From Microbacterium testaceum StLB037 (GTDB taxonomy: Bacteria > Actinomycetota > Actinomycetes > Actinomycetales > Microbacteriaceae), in the NCBI RefSeq assembly GCF_900104345.1, contig NZ_FNJN01000001.1:1-64000 (forward strand): DNA of 64,000 nucleotides, read 5' to 3'. The position numbers and the translations under genes are program-made. This document shows positions 34,475 to 43,882 of this stretch, piece by piece. How positions within the stretch are numbered: position 1 is the stretch's first letter; the number at the start of each line of letters is the position of its first letter. The notes beneath the pieces were generated by a model. It was given only the letters and a program-made list of their open reading frames with translations. It was not told where the DNA came from and made no database searches.

Positions 34475-35812
34475 ATGAAGAACAAGGTCTTCGCCGGTCT
34501 CGGCATTGTCGCCGTGGCCGCGGCCGCACTGACCGGATGCAGCTCGGCATCCGGGTCCGCCGCTGCCTCGTGCACCAACGAGATCCTGAAGCCGGATGCC
34601 ACGCAGGTGAGCGTCTGGGCGTGGTACCCGTCGTTCGAGCAGGTCGTCGACCTGTTCAACCAGAACCACGACGACGTGCAGATCTGCTGGACCAACGCCG
34701 GGCAGGGCAACGACGAGTACACGAAGTTCTCGACGTCGATCGAGTCGGGCTCGGGAGCCCCCGACGTGATCATGCTCGAATCCGAGGTGCTCTCGAGCTT
34801 CTCGATCCGCAACGCGCTCGTCGACCTTTCGGCCTACGGCGCCGCTGACGTCAAGGGCAACTACACCGATGGCGCCTGGAAGGACGTCTCCAGCGGCGAC
34901 GCGGTCTACGCGATCCCGGTCGACGGCGGTCCGATGGGCATGCTCTACCGTCAGGACATCCTCGACACGTACGGCATCGCCGCTCCCACCACCTGGGCCG
35001 AGTTCGCCGACGCCGCGCAGAAGCTCAAGGACGCCGGAGCCCCCGGAGTCCTCGCCAACTTCCCACCCAACGGTCGCGCGTTCACGCAGGCCCTGTTCGC
35101 CCAGGCGGGCTCGAAGCCGTTCACCTACGACAGCGCCGCCCCCACCGACATCGGCATCGACGTCAACGACCAGGGGTCGAAGGACGTGCTCGAGTACTGG
35201 CAGAAGCTCACGTCGAAGGGCCTGGTCGCCACCGACGAGGCGTTCACCGCCGACTACAACACCAAGCTGGTCGACGGCACCTACGCCATTTACGTCGCCG
35301 CCGCGTGGGGCCCCGGCTATCTGCAGGGACTCGAGGGTACCGACGACAGCGCCACGTGGCGCGCGGCCCCCATCCCGCAGTGGGACCCCGCGAAGCCCGT
35401 GCAGGTCAACTGGGGCGGCTCGACCTTCGCGGTCACGAGCCAGGCGAAGGACAAGGCGGCCGCGGCGACCGTCGCCAAGGAGGTCTTCGGCACCGAAGAG
35501 GCGTGGAAGATCGGCATCGAGAAGGCAGCGCTCTTCCCGCTGTGGAAGCCCATCCTCGACTCGGACTACTTCCGTGAGCTCGAATCGCCCTTCTTCGGTG
35601 GCCAGCAGATCAACAAAGAGGTCTTCCTGCCCGCGGCCGCAGGCTACAGCGGCTTCACCTTCAGCCCGTTCCAGAACTACGCCTACGACCAGCTCCAGCA
35701 GCAGGTCACGGCCGTGACGGTCGACGGCTCGAAGGATGCCTCCGCTGCGCTCGACGACCTCCAGTCGAGCCTCGAGCAGTACGCCACGGAGCAGGGCTTC
35801 ACGATCAAGTGA
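34475..35812 (+). CDS. ABC importer sugar-binding lipoprotein
   Basis: The 445-residue extracytoplasmic solute-binding protein (family 1 type) begins MKNKVFAGLGIVAVAAAALT with lipobox LTGC, so it is membrane-anchored after export. VSVWAWYPSFEQVVDLFNQN, APDVIMLESEVLSSF and YAIPVDGGPMGMLYRQDILD are usual for carbohydrate binders. From its neighbours the ligand is probably an arabino-oligosaccharide. GAGAGGA lies 12 bases before the ATG. A stable intercistronic hairpin follows its stop. Confidence 0.93.
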   Translation: MKNKVFAGLGIVAVAAAALTGCSSASGSAAASCTNEILKPDATQVSVWAWYPSFEQVVDLFNQNHDDVQICWTNAGQGNDEYTKFSTSIESGSGAPDVIMLESEVLSSFSIRNALVDLSAYGAADVKGNYTDGAWKDVSSGDAVYAIPVDGGPMGMLYRQDILDTYGIAAPTTWAEFADAAQKLKDAGAPGVLANFPPNGRAFTQALFAQAGSKPFTYDSAAPTDIGIDVNDQGSKDVLEYWQKLTSKGLVATDEAFTADYNTKLVDGTYAIYVAAAWGPGYLQGLEGTDDSATWRAAPIPQWDPAKPVQVNWGGSTFAVTSQAKDKAAAATVAKEVFGTEEAWKIGIEKAALFPLWKPILDSDYFRELESPFFGGQQINKEVFLPAAAGYSGFTFSPFQNYAYDQLQQQVTAVTVDGSKDASAALDDLQSSLEQYATEQGFTIK

Positions 35813-35818
35813 GTCCCC

Positions 35819-35846
35819 GGTGGGCCGACCTGACGGTCGGCCCACC
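35819..35846 (+). terminator. Intercistronic hairpin between binding protein and permease genes
   Basis: GGTGGGCCGACC (35819-35830) pairs perfectly with GGTCGGCCCACC (35835-35846), loop TGAC. There is no T-run. It probably stabilises or attenuates the mRNA so that more binding protein than permease is made. Confidence 0.6.
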
Positions 35847-35888
35847 GTCCGCCCCATCCCTCTCGCCACCGTCCCACCGGGAGACCCC

Positions 35889-36809
35889 ATGGCCACGCAC
35901 ACCCTCACGACGCCGTCGCGGCGCCGCGCCACCGGACACGCGCGTCGACAGCGCGTCGGGTGGCTCTTCATCACGCCGTTCCTCGTGATCTTCGCCGCGT
36001 TCCTGATCTTTCCTCTCATCTACGCCTTCGGGATGAGCCTGTTCAGCTCGACGCTGGCCACGGGCACCAAGTTCGTCGGAGCAGCCAACTATCTGAAGGC
36101 CTTCACCGATCCGCTCTTCCTCGGTGGGCTGGGTCGCGTCGCGCTGTACGCGGTCGTGATGATCCCGGCGCAGCTGCTCGTCGCGCTCGTCGCCGCCCTC
36201 GTGCTCGACACGCTCGGCACCTGGCTGGCGAAGGCGTCGCGCCTGCTGATCTTCGCGCCGTACGCGATCCCCGTCGTCATCGGTGCGCTGATGTGGAGCT
36301 TCCTCTACAGCCCCCGCTTCGGCCCGGCCGGCACGATCTTCGGGCTGTTCGGTCTCGACGCCCCCGACTTCCTCGCCAGCAGCGCGATCTTCGGCAGCCT
36401 CGTCAACATCGTGACCTGGCAGTGGTCGGGCTACTACATGATCGTCATCTACGCCGCGCTGCGCTCGATCGACCCCTCGATCTACGAGGCCGCGCGCGTC
36501 GACGGCGCCAGCGGGTTGCAGATCGCGACGCGTATCAAGGTGCCGATGATCGCCTCGTCGATGGTGATGGTCATCACCTTCGCGCTGATCGGAACGCTGC
36601 AGTTCTTCACCGAGCCGACGGTCCTGCGCTCGATCGCCTCCGGGGCCTTGCCGGCGGAGTACACGCCGAACATGTACGCGTACGCCCTCGCCTTCAGCTA
36701 CAGCCAGTTCAACTACGCCTCGACGATCGCGTTCTCGCTCGCGATCGTGGTCTTCATCGGTTCGTTCGGCTTCCTCTTCCTCACCCGCAAGCAGAACGGA
36801 CTCAAGTGA
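35889..36809 (+). CDS. ABC sugar permease 1 (MalF/UgpA type)
   Basis: The 306-residue protein has six membrane helices (WLFITPFLVIFAAFLIFPLI first) and the permease-ATPase contact loop YEAARVDGASGLQIATRIKV. It forms a heterodimer with the next gene product. Basic residues precede the first helix. Confidence 0.93.
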   Translation: MATHTLTTPSRRRATGHARRQRVGWLFITPFLVIFAAFLIFPLIYAFGMSLFSSTLATGTKFVGAANYLKAFTDPLFLGGLGRVALYAVVMIPAQLLVALVAALVLDTLGTWLAKASRLLIFAPYAIPVVIGALMWSFLYSPRFGPAGTIFGLFGLDAPDFLASSAIFGSLVNIVTWQWSGYYMIVIYAALRSIDPSIYEAARVDGASGLQIATRIKVPMIASSMVMVITFALIGTLQFFTEPTVLRSIASGALPAEYTPNMYAYALAFSYSQFNYASTIAFSLAIVVFIGSFGFLFLTRKQNGLK

Positions 36810-37765
36810 TGGCCGTCCCCACCACCGCGCGAGACGATCGCACGCGCACCATCGTCACCGCCGGCGCGGGTCGCCCCGACCGCTCGGCACGCCGCGAGGC
36901 GCGTCGCAACGCCCGCGTCGCCCAGGGCGGACGCCGCATCGGTTCGCACGTGCTTCTGCTGGTGCTCGCCCTGTACTTCGTCATCCCCATCTGGTGGCTG
37001 TTCGTCGCCGCGACCAAGAGCACGGGCGGACTCTTCTCGAGCCCCGCGTTCTGGTTCGACGATCCGATGCAGCTGTTCGCCAACATCGCGGGCCTCTTCG
37101 AGCACCAGGGCGGCATCTACTGGACGTGGCTCGGCAACTCGTTCGTCTACTCGTTCGTGTCGGGGGTCGGCGCGACGATCGTGGCCGTGCTCGCCGGCTA
37201 CGGCTTCGCGAAGTACCGCTTTCGCGGACGGGGGTTCGTGTTCGGCATGATCCTCGGGTCGGTCATGGTGCCGCTGACCGCACTGGTCATCCCGCAGTTC
37301 ATGCTGCTCAGCCAGTACGGCCTCGTGAACACCGGATGGGCCGTCATCCTGCCCTCGCTTCTGAACCCGTTCGCCGTCTACCTGATGCGCGTCTACACGC
37401 AGGACACCGTGCCCGATGAGTTGATCGAGGCCGCGCGCATCGACGGCGCGGGGGAGTGGCGCACGTTCACCACGATCGTCGTCCCCCTGCTGCGTCCCGC
37501 GATCGTCACGGTGCTGCTGCTGTCGATCGTGGGCACGTGGAACAACTTCTTCCTGCCGCTCGCGATGCTCACCAATCCCGAGACCCTTCCGGTGACCGTG
37601 GGGCTCAACCGCTGGCTCGCGCTGTCGAACGCGGGTGCCGGCGGCGAGCAGGTGTGGAACCTCATCACCTCGGGCGCCTTCATCTCGGTGCTGCCGTTGC
37701 TGCTGTCGTTCCTCCTGCTGCAGCGCTACTGGCAGGGCGGCCTGACGCTCGGCAGCGTGAAGTGA
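36809..37765 (+). CDS. ABC sugar permease 2 (MalG/UgpE type)
   Basis: The 318-residue protein has six helices after a basic N-terminus of about 45 residues, and the EAA loop IEAARIDGAGEWRTFTTIVV. TGATG overlap with the preceding gene indicates coupling. No ATPase gene is present in the operon, so a shared MsmK/UgpC-like ATPase encoded elsewhere must be used, as is common for this class in actinobacteria. Confidence 0.93.
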   Translation: MAVPTTARDDRTRTIVTAGAGRPDRSARREARRNARVAQGGRRIGSHVLLLVLALYFVIPIWWLFVAATKSTGGLFSSPAFWFDDPMQLFANIAGLFEHQGGIYWTWLGNSFVYSFVSGVGATIVAVLAGYGFAKYRFRGRGFVFGMILGSVMVPLTALVIPQFMLLSQYGLVNTGWAVILPSLLNPFAVYLMRVYTQDTVPDELIEAARIDGAGEWRTFTTIVVPLLRPAIVTVLLLSIVGTWNNFFLPLAMLTNPETLPVTVGLNRWLALSNAGAGGEQVWNLITSGAFISVLPLLLSFLLLQRYWQGGLTLGSVK

Positions 37766-37818
37766 CGCCCCTGCGCACCCCGACCTCTTCTTCTCGCACG
37801 ACCACAGAAAGCTCACCC

Positions 37819-39330
37819 ATGCCTGACGCACGTCTCACCATCGACCCCGGATCCGTCATCGGCCCGATCCGGCGCAAGATCTTCGGCGGGTTCGTCGAAC
37901 ACCTCGGCCGCCACATCTACACCGGCATCTTCGAGCCGGGTCACCCGACGGCGGATGCCGAGGGCTTCCGCCAGGACGTCATCGACCTCGTGAAGGAGCT
38001 CGGTGTCGACACCATCCGCTACCCCGGCGGCAACTTCGTCTCGGGTTTCCGGTGGGAGGACTCCGTGGGTCCCGTCGAGCAGCGTCCGCGCCGGATCGAC
38101 CTCGCGTGGCACTCGACCGAGACGAACGAGATCGGCCTGCACGAGTTCTCGTCGTGGCTCGACAAGGTCGGCTCCGACCTCATGATGGCCGTCAACCTCG
38201 GCACGCGGGGGACACTCGAGGCGCTCGACCTGCTCGAGTACTCCAACGCCCACGGCGGCACCGCGCTCAGCGACCAGCGCATCGCCAACGGTCGTTCGGC
38301 GCCGTTCGACGTGCGCATGTGGTGCCTCGGCAACGAGATGGACGGCCCGTGGCAGCTGGGCCACCGCTCCGCCGACGACTACGGCAAGATCGCGTCGCAG
38401 GCGGCCAAGGCGATGCGCATGTTCGACCCCGACCTGCAGCTCGTGGTCTGCGGCTCGTCGAGCGCTCACATGCCGACCTTCGGCGAGTGGGAGCGGGTCG
38501 TGCTCACGCACACCTACGACGACGTCGACCTCATCTCGTGCCACGCCTATTACGAGGAGCGCGGTGGCGACGTCGACAGCTTCCTCGCTTCGGCGGTCGA
38601 CATGGACGGGTTCATCGAGAAGGTCGTCGCCACGGCCGACCACGTCGGCGCGGTCAAGCAGTCCGCGAAGCGCATCGACATCTCGTTCGACGAGTGGAAC
38701 GTCTGGTACATCGACCGCTACCACGAGGTCGACAAGCTCTCCGGAGTCGACAACTTCCCCGTCGCCCCGCGCTTGCTCGAAGACTCGTACTCGGTGCTGG
38801 ATGCCGTCGTCTTCGGCAACCTCATGATCTCGCTCCTCAAGCACGCCGACCGGGTGGCATCCGCTTCTCTCGCCCAGCTGGTCAACGTGATCGCGCCGAT
38901 CATGACGGAGCCGGGCGGGATCGCGTGGAAGCAGACCACGTTCTTCCCGTTCTCGATCACCTCGCGTCTGGCGCAGGGGGAGGCGCTGCGCCTCGATCTG
39001 CAGGCGCCGACCTACACGACCGCGGCGTACGGCGAGGTTCCGTTGGTCGACGCCGTGGCCACGCACGACGCCGAGACCGGCCGGAGCGCGGTGTTCCTCG
39101 TGAACCGCTCGACCACCGAGGCCCTCGACGTGACGATCGACGTCTCGGCGCTCGGAGAGATCGCGGTCCTCGAGTCGCACACGCTCGCCGATGACGACCG
39201 ATCCGCCGCGAACACGCTCGAAGACCCCGAGCGCGTCGCGCCGGCATCCAACGAGACGGCGACGATTTCGGCGGGAACCCTCACCGTGACGCTGCCGCCG
39301 GTGTCGTGGACGGCCCTGTCGCTCGGATGA
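37819..39330 (+). CDS. abfA: Alpha-L-arabinofuranosidase, GH51
   Basis: The 503-residue enzyme removes terminal arabinofuranose from oligosaccharides. The (beta/alpha)8 domain carries FGGFVEHLGRHIYTGIFEPG, RYPGGNFVSGF, the acid/base E173 in WCLGNEMDGPW and the nucleophile E292 in ISFDEWNVWY. The C-terminal beta-sandwich runs from about residue 370. There is no signal peptide, so it acts in the cytoplasm on imported substrate. It is the last gene of the arabinoside operon and is followed by a terminator. Confidence 0.95.
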   Translation: MPDARLTIDPGSVIGPIRRKIFGGFVEHLGRHIYTGIFEPGHPTADAEGFRQDVIDLVKELGVDTIRYPGGNFVSGFRWEDSVGPVEQRPRRIDLAWHSTETNEIGLHEFSSWLDKVGSDLMMAVNLGTRGTLEALDLLEYSNAHGGTALSDQRIANGRSAPFDVRMWCLGNEMDGPWQLGHRSADDYGKIASQAAKAMRMFDPDLQLVVCGSSSAHMPTFGEWERVVLTHTYDDVDLISCHAYYEERGGDVDSFLASAVDMDGFIEKVVATADHVGAVKQSAKRIDISFDEWNVWYIDRYHEVDKLSGVDNFPVAPRLLEDSYSVLDAVVFGNLMISLLKHADRVASASLAQLVNVIAPIMTEPGGIAWKQTTFFPFSITSRLAQGEALRLDLQAPTYTTAAYGEVPLVDAVATHDAETGRSAVFLVNRSTTEALDVTIDVSALGEIAVLESHTLADDDRSAANTLEDPERVAPASNETATISAGTLTVTLPPVSWTALSLG

Positions 39331-39340
39331 CACCCGGGTC

Positions 39341-39372
39341 GTGCGGGCACCCGTTCCGGCGGGTGCCCGCAC
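39341..39372 (+). terminator. Terminator of the arabinoside operon
   Basis: GTGCGGGCACCC (39341-39352) pairs with GGGTGCCCGCAC (39361-39372), starting 10 bases after the abfA stop. Confidence 0.75.
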
Positions 39373-39456
39373 CTCGAGCGACGACTCCTCCGTGCGGCGG
39401 ATGCCGCCGCGCCTGAGCGGCGGTCACGCGCGTCGCGGGTAGGGTTCCTCTCGCCC

Positions 39457-41082
39457 ATGCATCGCCTCCTCATCGCACTCCTCGCCGCCCTCGACGCCGT
39501 CCTGGCGGCCGCGGGTGGCATCGCGGTCGTGCTCGCACCTCTCACGCTGCTCTGGGTCTTCGGAGTCGGCAGCCCCGACTGGGGAGCGCTCTGGCCTGCT
39601 GCCGCCGCGGTGTGGCACCTCGGCCACCTCGTCCCCGTGACGGTCACGCTGCCCGACGCGTACCTGGCCGTCACCGGGATCGACCCGACCTTCGCGACCT
39701 TCACGCTCTCGCTCGCGCCCCTCGCCTTCGCGGCGTTCACCGGGCTCTTCGCGGCCCGCTCGGGGGCACGCGCGGCCGAGGCGGGTGGCGGGCTGACCGG
39801 ATGGATTTCGGGATCGCTCGTCTTCGCGGCCCTCTCCGCGGGAGTGGCGCTCACCTCGGGCGCAGCTCTCGTGGCATCCGAGACCTGGCTCGCGATCCTC
39901 TTGCCCTCGCTGATCTTCCTCGTCCCCTCGCTCATCGGCGCCCTGGTCGGCGCGTGGCGCGTCGGCGACGACGGTCCGGTCGACGCCCTCCGCGAGAGGA
40001 TCGAGCGGATGCCGACCGCCTGGGCGCCCGTGCCCGGACTCGCGCTGCGCGGACTCGCGCTCACCACCCTCGGGCTCGTCGGTGTGGGCGCCGTGGTCGT
40101 GGTGGCCGGGCTCATCGCCCGCGCCTCGCAGGTCATCGGCCTCTACCAGGCGAGCAACGCCGACCTCATCGGCGCGACCGTCATCGCGCTCGGTCAACTG
40201 CTCTACCTCCCGACCCTCGTCCTGTGGGGGATGTCGTTCGCCGCCGGTCCTGGGTTCGCCCTCGGCACCGACACCGCGGTGACCCCGGCCGCGACGCAGG
40301 TCGGCGCGCTCCCCGGCATCCCGGTGCTCGGGGCGGTGCCCGACTCGACGTCGTCGTGGCTGCTGCTCCTCGCCCTGCTGCCCGTCGCCGTGGGCGCGTT
40401 GACGGGGTGGATCCTCCGATCCCGGATGCCGTTCTCCACCGGCCCCGAGCCCCTCGGGCCCCGGCTGGTGCTGGCCGTCGCGGTCGCCGCGCTCACCGGC
40501 GGGATGGGGGCGCTCGCCGCCGTCGTCTCGTCGGGGTCGATGGGGCCCGGCCGGCTCGTCGACACGGGCCCGCAGCCGGGACCGCTCGCGCTGACTCTCG
40601 GTCTGGAGGTGCTCGTGGGCCTCGCCATCCTGCTGTTGAGCCCGAGGTTCGGGGCCGACGAGGGCGACGACCGGTTCGAGGAGCGCGAAGACCGCGGGTT
40701 CTCCTTCGCCGCTCGCGAGCACGTGCCCTTCGACCGTGACGAACACGCGACGGGTCCGACCCCGACGGGGTCCCGGCTCGGGGCGGGGATCGCCCACGAC
40801 GTGTGGCCGAGCTCGTACCGCGATCCGGATGCCGTCGCGACCGACACCGCACTCGGGACACGGGGAGGCGCCTCGGACTTCGAGACGTCGTCCTCGCGGG
40901 CCGGCGGGGGAGCGTCGACGCGCTCGGTGCCCCTTCCCCCCGCTTCCGATCCGACGCCGTCCGCCCCGGTGACGTCGGCGGAGAGTGCGGGGGCGTCGGA
41001 CGACCTCACCGACGACGAGGTGCGCGCGCGGATCCGCGCGGCCTGGTCGGAGCACGGCGGAGAACCCGGCGACAAGGGCTGA
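39457..41082 (+). CDS. DUF6350 multi-span membrane protein
   Basis: The 541-residue protein has about ten hydrophobic segments up to residue 395, then a long charged and disordered C-terminal tail ending AWSEHGGEPGDKG. Family DUF6350 is found in actinobacteria next to purN, exactly as here; its function is unknown. The TAGGGT box at 39440-39445 lies about 12 bases before the ATG. Confidence 0.85.
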   Translation: MHRLLIALLAALDAVLAAAGGIAVVLAPLTLLWVFGVGSPDWGALWPAAAAVWHLGHLVPVTVTLPDAYLAVTGIDPTFATFTLSLAPLAFAAFTGLFAARSGARAAEAGGGLTGWISGSLVFAALSAGVALTSGAALVASETWLAILLPSLIFLVPSLIGALVGAWRVGDDGPVDALRERIERMPTAWAPVPGLALRGLALTTLGLVGVGAVVVVAGLIARASQVIGLYQASNADLIGATVIALGQLLYLPTLVLWGMSFAAGPGFALGTDTAVTPAATQVGALPGIPVLGAVPDSTSSWLLLLALLPVAVGALTGWILRSRMPFSTGPEPLGPRLVLAVAVAALTGGMGALAAVVSSGSMGPGRLVDTGPQPGPLALTLGLEVLVGLAILLLSPRFGADEGDDRFEEREDRGFSFAAREHVPFDRDEHATGPTPTGSRLGAGIAHDVWPSSYRDPDAVATDTALGTRGGASDFETSSSRAGGGASTRSVPLPPASDPTPSAPVTSAESAGASDDLTDDEVRARIRAAWSEHGGEPGDKG

Positions 41083-41222
41083 CGACCACCTTTCCGCGCC
41101 GCGGAGGTTCCCGTGCTCGTATCGACAGGGCCGCCCGGACCGGTCGCTCGGACCGCGCCGCGCCCTCGCCGTCCCGTTCGGGCGGGCCCGCGCGCTCGAG
41201 CGCACCTGCGTAGACTGAGCGC

Positions 41223-41822
41223 GTGCTCACGGTCGCCGTCCTCATCTCCGGCACCGGCTCGAACCTCCGCGCCCTGCTCGAGGCGGCATCCGCCCCCGAC
41301 TTTCCGGCGCGCGTGATCGCGGTCGGTGCCGATCGCGAGGCCGACGGCTTCGCCCACGCCGAGCATTTCGGCATCCCGACCTTCCTCGTTCCCTTCAGCG
41401 CCTTCGCGTCACGCGAAGAGTGGGGCGCCGAGCTCGGGGCCCAGCTGTCGGTGTGGAACCCCGACCTCGTCGTGCTCAGCGGAATGATGCGTCTGCTCCC
41501 CGCCGACCTCGTCGCCGCGTGGGAACCGCGCATCATCAACACCCACCCCGCCTACCTGCCCGAGTTCCCCGGAGCGCACGGCGTGCGAGACGCCCTCGCC
41601 GCGGGTGTGACCCAGACCGGCGCGAGCGTGATCGCCGTCGACTCCGGCGTCGACACCGGGCCCATCCTCGCCCAGGAGCGCATCCCCGTGCTCCCCGGCG
41701 ACGACGAGGACTCGCTGCACGACCGCATCAAGCCCGTCGAACGACGTCTGCTCATCGACGTCGTCCGACGGATCGCCGAAGGCGAGCTCGACCTCGCCGC
41801 CGCGGCATCCCGAACAGCCTGA
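41223..41822 (+). CDS. purN: Phosphoribosylglycinamide formyltransferase
   Basis: The 199-residue enzyme transfers the formyl group from 10-formyl-THF to GAR, the third step of purine synthesis. [17 protein letters not shown] at the N-terminus and [20 protein letters not shown] with the catalytic Asn-His pair, then SGVDTGPIL, are diagnostic. The GTG lies six bases after TAGACT, so the mRNA may be leaderless. purH follows 65 bases on. Confidence 0.97.
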   Translation: MLTVAVLISGTGSNLRALLEAASAPDFPARVIAVGADREADGFAHAEHFGIPTFLVPFSAFASREEWGAELGAQLSVWNPDLVVLSGMMRLLPADLVAAWEPRIINTHPAYLPEFPGAHGVRDALAAGVTQTGASVIAVDSGVDTGPILAQERIPVLPGDDEDSLHDRIKPVERRLLIDVVRRIAEGELDLAAAASRTA

Positions 41823-41887
41823 CCCGCTCGACGGGCGCCGGCCCGTCGCGCATCCGAACCCGACTCGAGACACAGGAGCCGAACGCC

Positions 41888-43498
41888 ATGGCCGGACCCC
41901 GCCACGACCCCGCCGACTACCGCCCCCGAGACATCGTCCCGATCCGCCGCGCACTGGTGTCGGTGAGCGACAAGACCGGTCTGCTCGAACTCGGTGCGGC
42001 CCTCGCCGCCGCGGGCGTCGAGATCGTCTCGACCGGCGGCTCGGCCACCCTCCTCCGCGACGCCGGATACGCCGTCACGGACGTCTCGTCGGTGACCGGC
42101 TTCCCCGAGTCGCTCGACGGACGCGTCAAGACCCTGCACCCGAGCGTGCACGCGGGCCTCCTCGCCGACCTGCGTCTGGCCTCGCACGAGGCGCAGCTCG
42201 AAGAGCTCGACATCCGCCCCTTCGAGCTCGTCGTCGTGAACCTCTACCCGTTCGTCGAGACCGTGGCATCCGGTGCCGAGGGCGACGATGTCGTCGAGCA
42301 GATCGACATCGGCGGCCCCGCCATGGTGCGCGCCTCGGCCAAGAACCACGCGAACGTCGCGATCGTCGTCTCGCCCGAGTCGTACCCCGCGATCATCGAC
42401 GCCCTGCAGGCCAACGGCGGCACGAACCTCGTGCAGCGCCGCGAACTCGCCGCCCGCGCCTTCTCGCACACCGCCGCCTACGACACCGCCGTCTCGACCT
42501 GGTTCGCCGAAGGCACCCTCGCCGACGACATCGACCTGCCCGCGCACCTCACCATCCAGGCCGAGCGTCTGTCGACCCTGCGCTACGGCGAGAACTCGCA
42601 CCAGCGCGCCGCGATCTACACGCGCGTCGGCGGTCACGGCATCGCCCAGGCCACGCAGCTGCAGGGCAAGGAGATGTCGTACAACAACTACGTCGACGCC
42701 GACGCGGCCCTCCGCGCCGCCTTCGACATGGTCAAGCCGGCCGTGGCGATCATCAAGCACGCGAACCCCTGCGGTATCGCCGTCGCCGCCCCCAACGCCC
42801 TCGACCCGATCGCCTCGGCGCACCTGCGCGCGCACGAGTGCGACCCCGTCTCGGCCTTCGGCGGCGTGATCGCCGCGAACCGGACCGTGACGCTCAAGAT
42901 GGCCGAGAACCTGCGCGACATCTTCACCGAGGTGATCATCGCGCCCGACTTCGAGCCCGAGGCGCTCGAGGTGTTCAAGCTCAAGAAGAACCTCCGCGTG
43001 CTGCGCCTGCCGAACGACTGGCAGCAGGAGCGCATGGACGTCCGCCTCGTGTCGGGCGGCCTGCTGCTGCAGGACGCCGATCGCTTCCCCGACGACATCG
43101 AGTCGGTCGCGAAGAACTGGGAGCTCGTCTCGGGCGAGCGTCCCGCCGACGAAGACATGGAGAGCCTCATCTTCGCGTGGAAGTCGTGCCGCGCGGTGAA
43201 GTCGAACGCGATCGTGCTCGCGAAGGGCTCGGCCACGGTCGGCATCGGCATGGGCCAGGTCAACCGCGTCGACTCCTGCCGCCTCGCGGTCGAGCGCGCC
43301 GGTGACCGCGCCGCCGGCTCCATCGCGGCATCCGACGCCTTCTTCCCCTTCGCCGACGGCCCGCAGGTGCTGATCGACGCCGGCATCTCGGCGATCATCC
43401 AGCCCGGCGGATCGGTTCGGGATGCCGAGGTCGTCGACGCCGCGCGCGCCGCCGGCGTCACGATGTTCTTCACGGGAGAGCGCCACTTCTTCCACTGA
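41888..43498 (+). CDS. purH: Bifunctional AICAR formyltransferase / IMP cyclohydrolase
   Basis: The 536-residue enzyme carries out the last two steps to IMP. The N-terminal cyclohydrolase has [20 protein letters not shown] and [13 protein letters not shown], and [20 protein letters not shown]; the C-terminal formyltransferase has [15 protein letters not shown], the KHANPCG motif and [20 protein letters not shown]. It uses 10-formyl-THF from the GlyA/FolD pathway. ZMP/ZTP, the ligand of the riboswitch before glyA, is its substrate or derives from it. Confidence 0.98.
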   Translation: MAGPRHDPADYRPRDIVPIRRALVSVSDKTGLLELGAALAAAGVEIVSTGGSATLLRDAGYAVTDVSSVTGFPESLDGRVKTLHPSVHAGLLADLRLASHEAQLEELDIRPFELVVVNLYPFVETVASGAEGDDVVEQIDIGGPAMVRASAKNHANVAIVVSPESYPAIIDALQANGGTNLVQRRELAARAFSHTAAYDTAVSTWFAEGTLADDIDLPAHLTIQAERLSTLRYGENSHQRAAIYTRVGGHGIAQATQLQGKEMSYNNYVDADAALRAAFDMVKPAVAIIKHANPCGIAVAAPNALDPIASAHLRAHECDPVSAFGGVIAANRTVTLKMAENLRDIFTEVIIAPDFEPEALEVFKLKKNLRVLRLPNDWQQERMDVRLVSGGLLLQDADRFPDDIESVAKNWELVSGERPADEDMESLIFAWKSCRAVKSNAIVLAKGSATVGIGMGQVNRVDSCRLAVERAGDRAAGSIAASDAFFPFADGPQVLIDAGISAIIQPGGSVRDAEVVDAARAAGVTMFFTGERHFFH

Positions 43499-43512
43499 GC
43501 CGTCGCGCTTCG

Positions 43513-43546
43513 CACCGCCCTCGCGACCTCGGTCGCGGGGGCGGTG
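43513..43546 (+). terminator. Terminator of purH
   Basis: CACCGCCC-T-CGCGACC pairs with GGTCGCG-G-GGGCGGTG, with a two-base apex and a T-rich base run (GTTTC) a few bases further. It begins about 15 bases after the stop. Confidence 0.7.
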
Positions 43547-43601
43547 TGGGTTTCGGGGTGTGGGCCTTGGCATGGGCGGGGCATTGCGAGGGCCCGCGGG
43601 G

Positions 43602-43852
43602 CGCGGTTTGGGGCGCTCATTGTCGTTTGGGGCGTGAGATGTCCGCCCCGAACGACGGGATTCGCCCCAAACCCGGGGGAAGCGCGGACCGCAGGCCACG
43701 CGGGGCGGGGTGGACCGCGCGGAGTGGATGAGGCCGCTTTGGGGCGCGTTTTGTCGTTTGGGGCGTGAGATGTCCGCCCCAAACGACGGGATTCGCCCCG
43801 AACCGGTCGAGGGGCGAGCCGCAGGCCACGCGGGGGTGAGTGGACCGCGCGG
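43602..43852. repeat. Paired intergenic repeat rich in GTTTGGGGCG motifs
   Basis: Two copies (43602-43722 and 43733-43852, period about 131) share TGTCGTTTGGGGCGTGAGAT, ACGACGGGATTCGCCCC, GCAGGCCACGCGGGG and TGGACCGCGCGG. Each copy contains GTTTGGGGCG-like decamers in both orientations, so it can fold into alternative hairpins. No gene is present in the gap between the purH terminator and the EamA gene. Confidence 0.8.
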
Positions 43853-43882
43853 GCGGTGCGCCCGATCTCGCAGGGTGGAGGG

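Noticed and set aside
36809..37765. A missing ATPase gene in the sugar importer operon as a sign of gene loss
   Set aside because: Sugar importers of this class in actinobacteria commonly share one ATPase encoded elsewhere, so the absence is normal.
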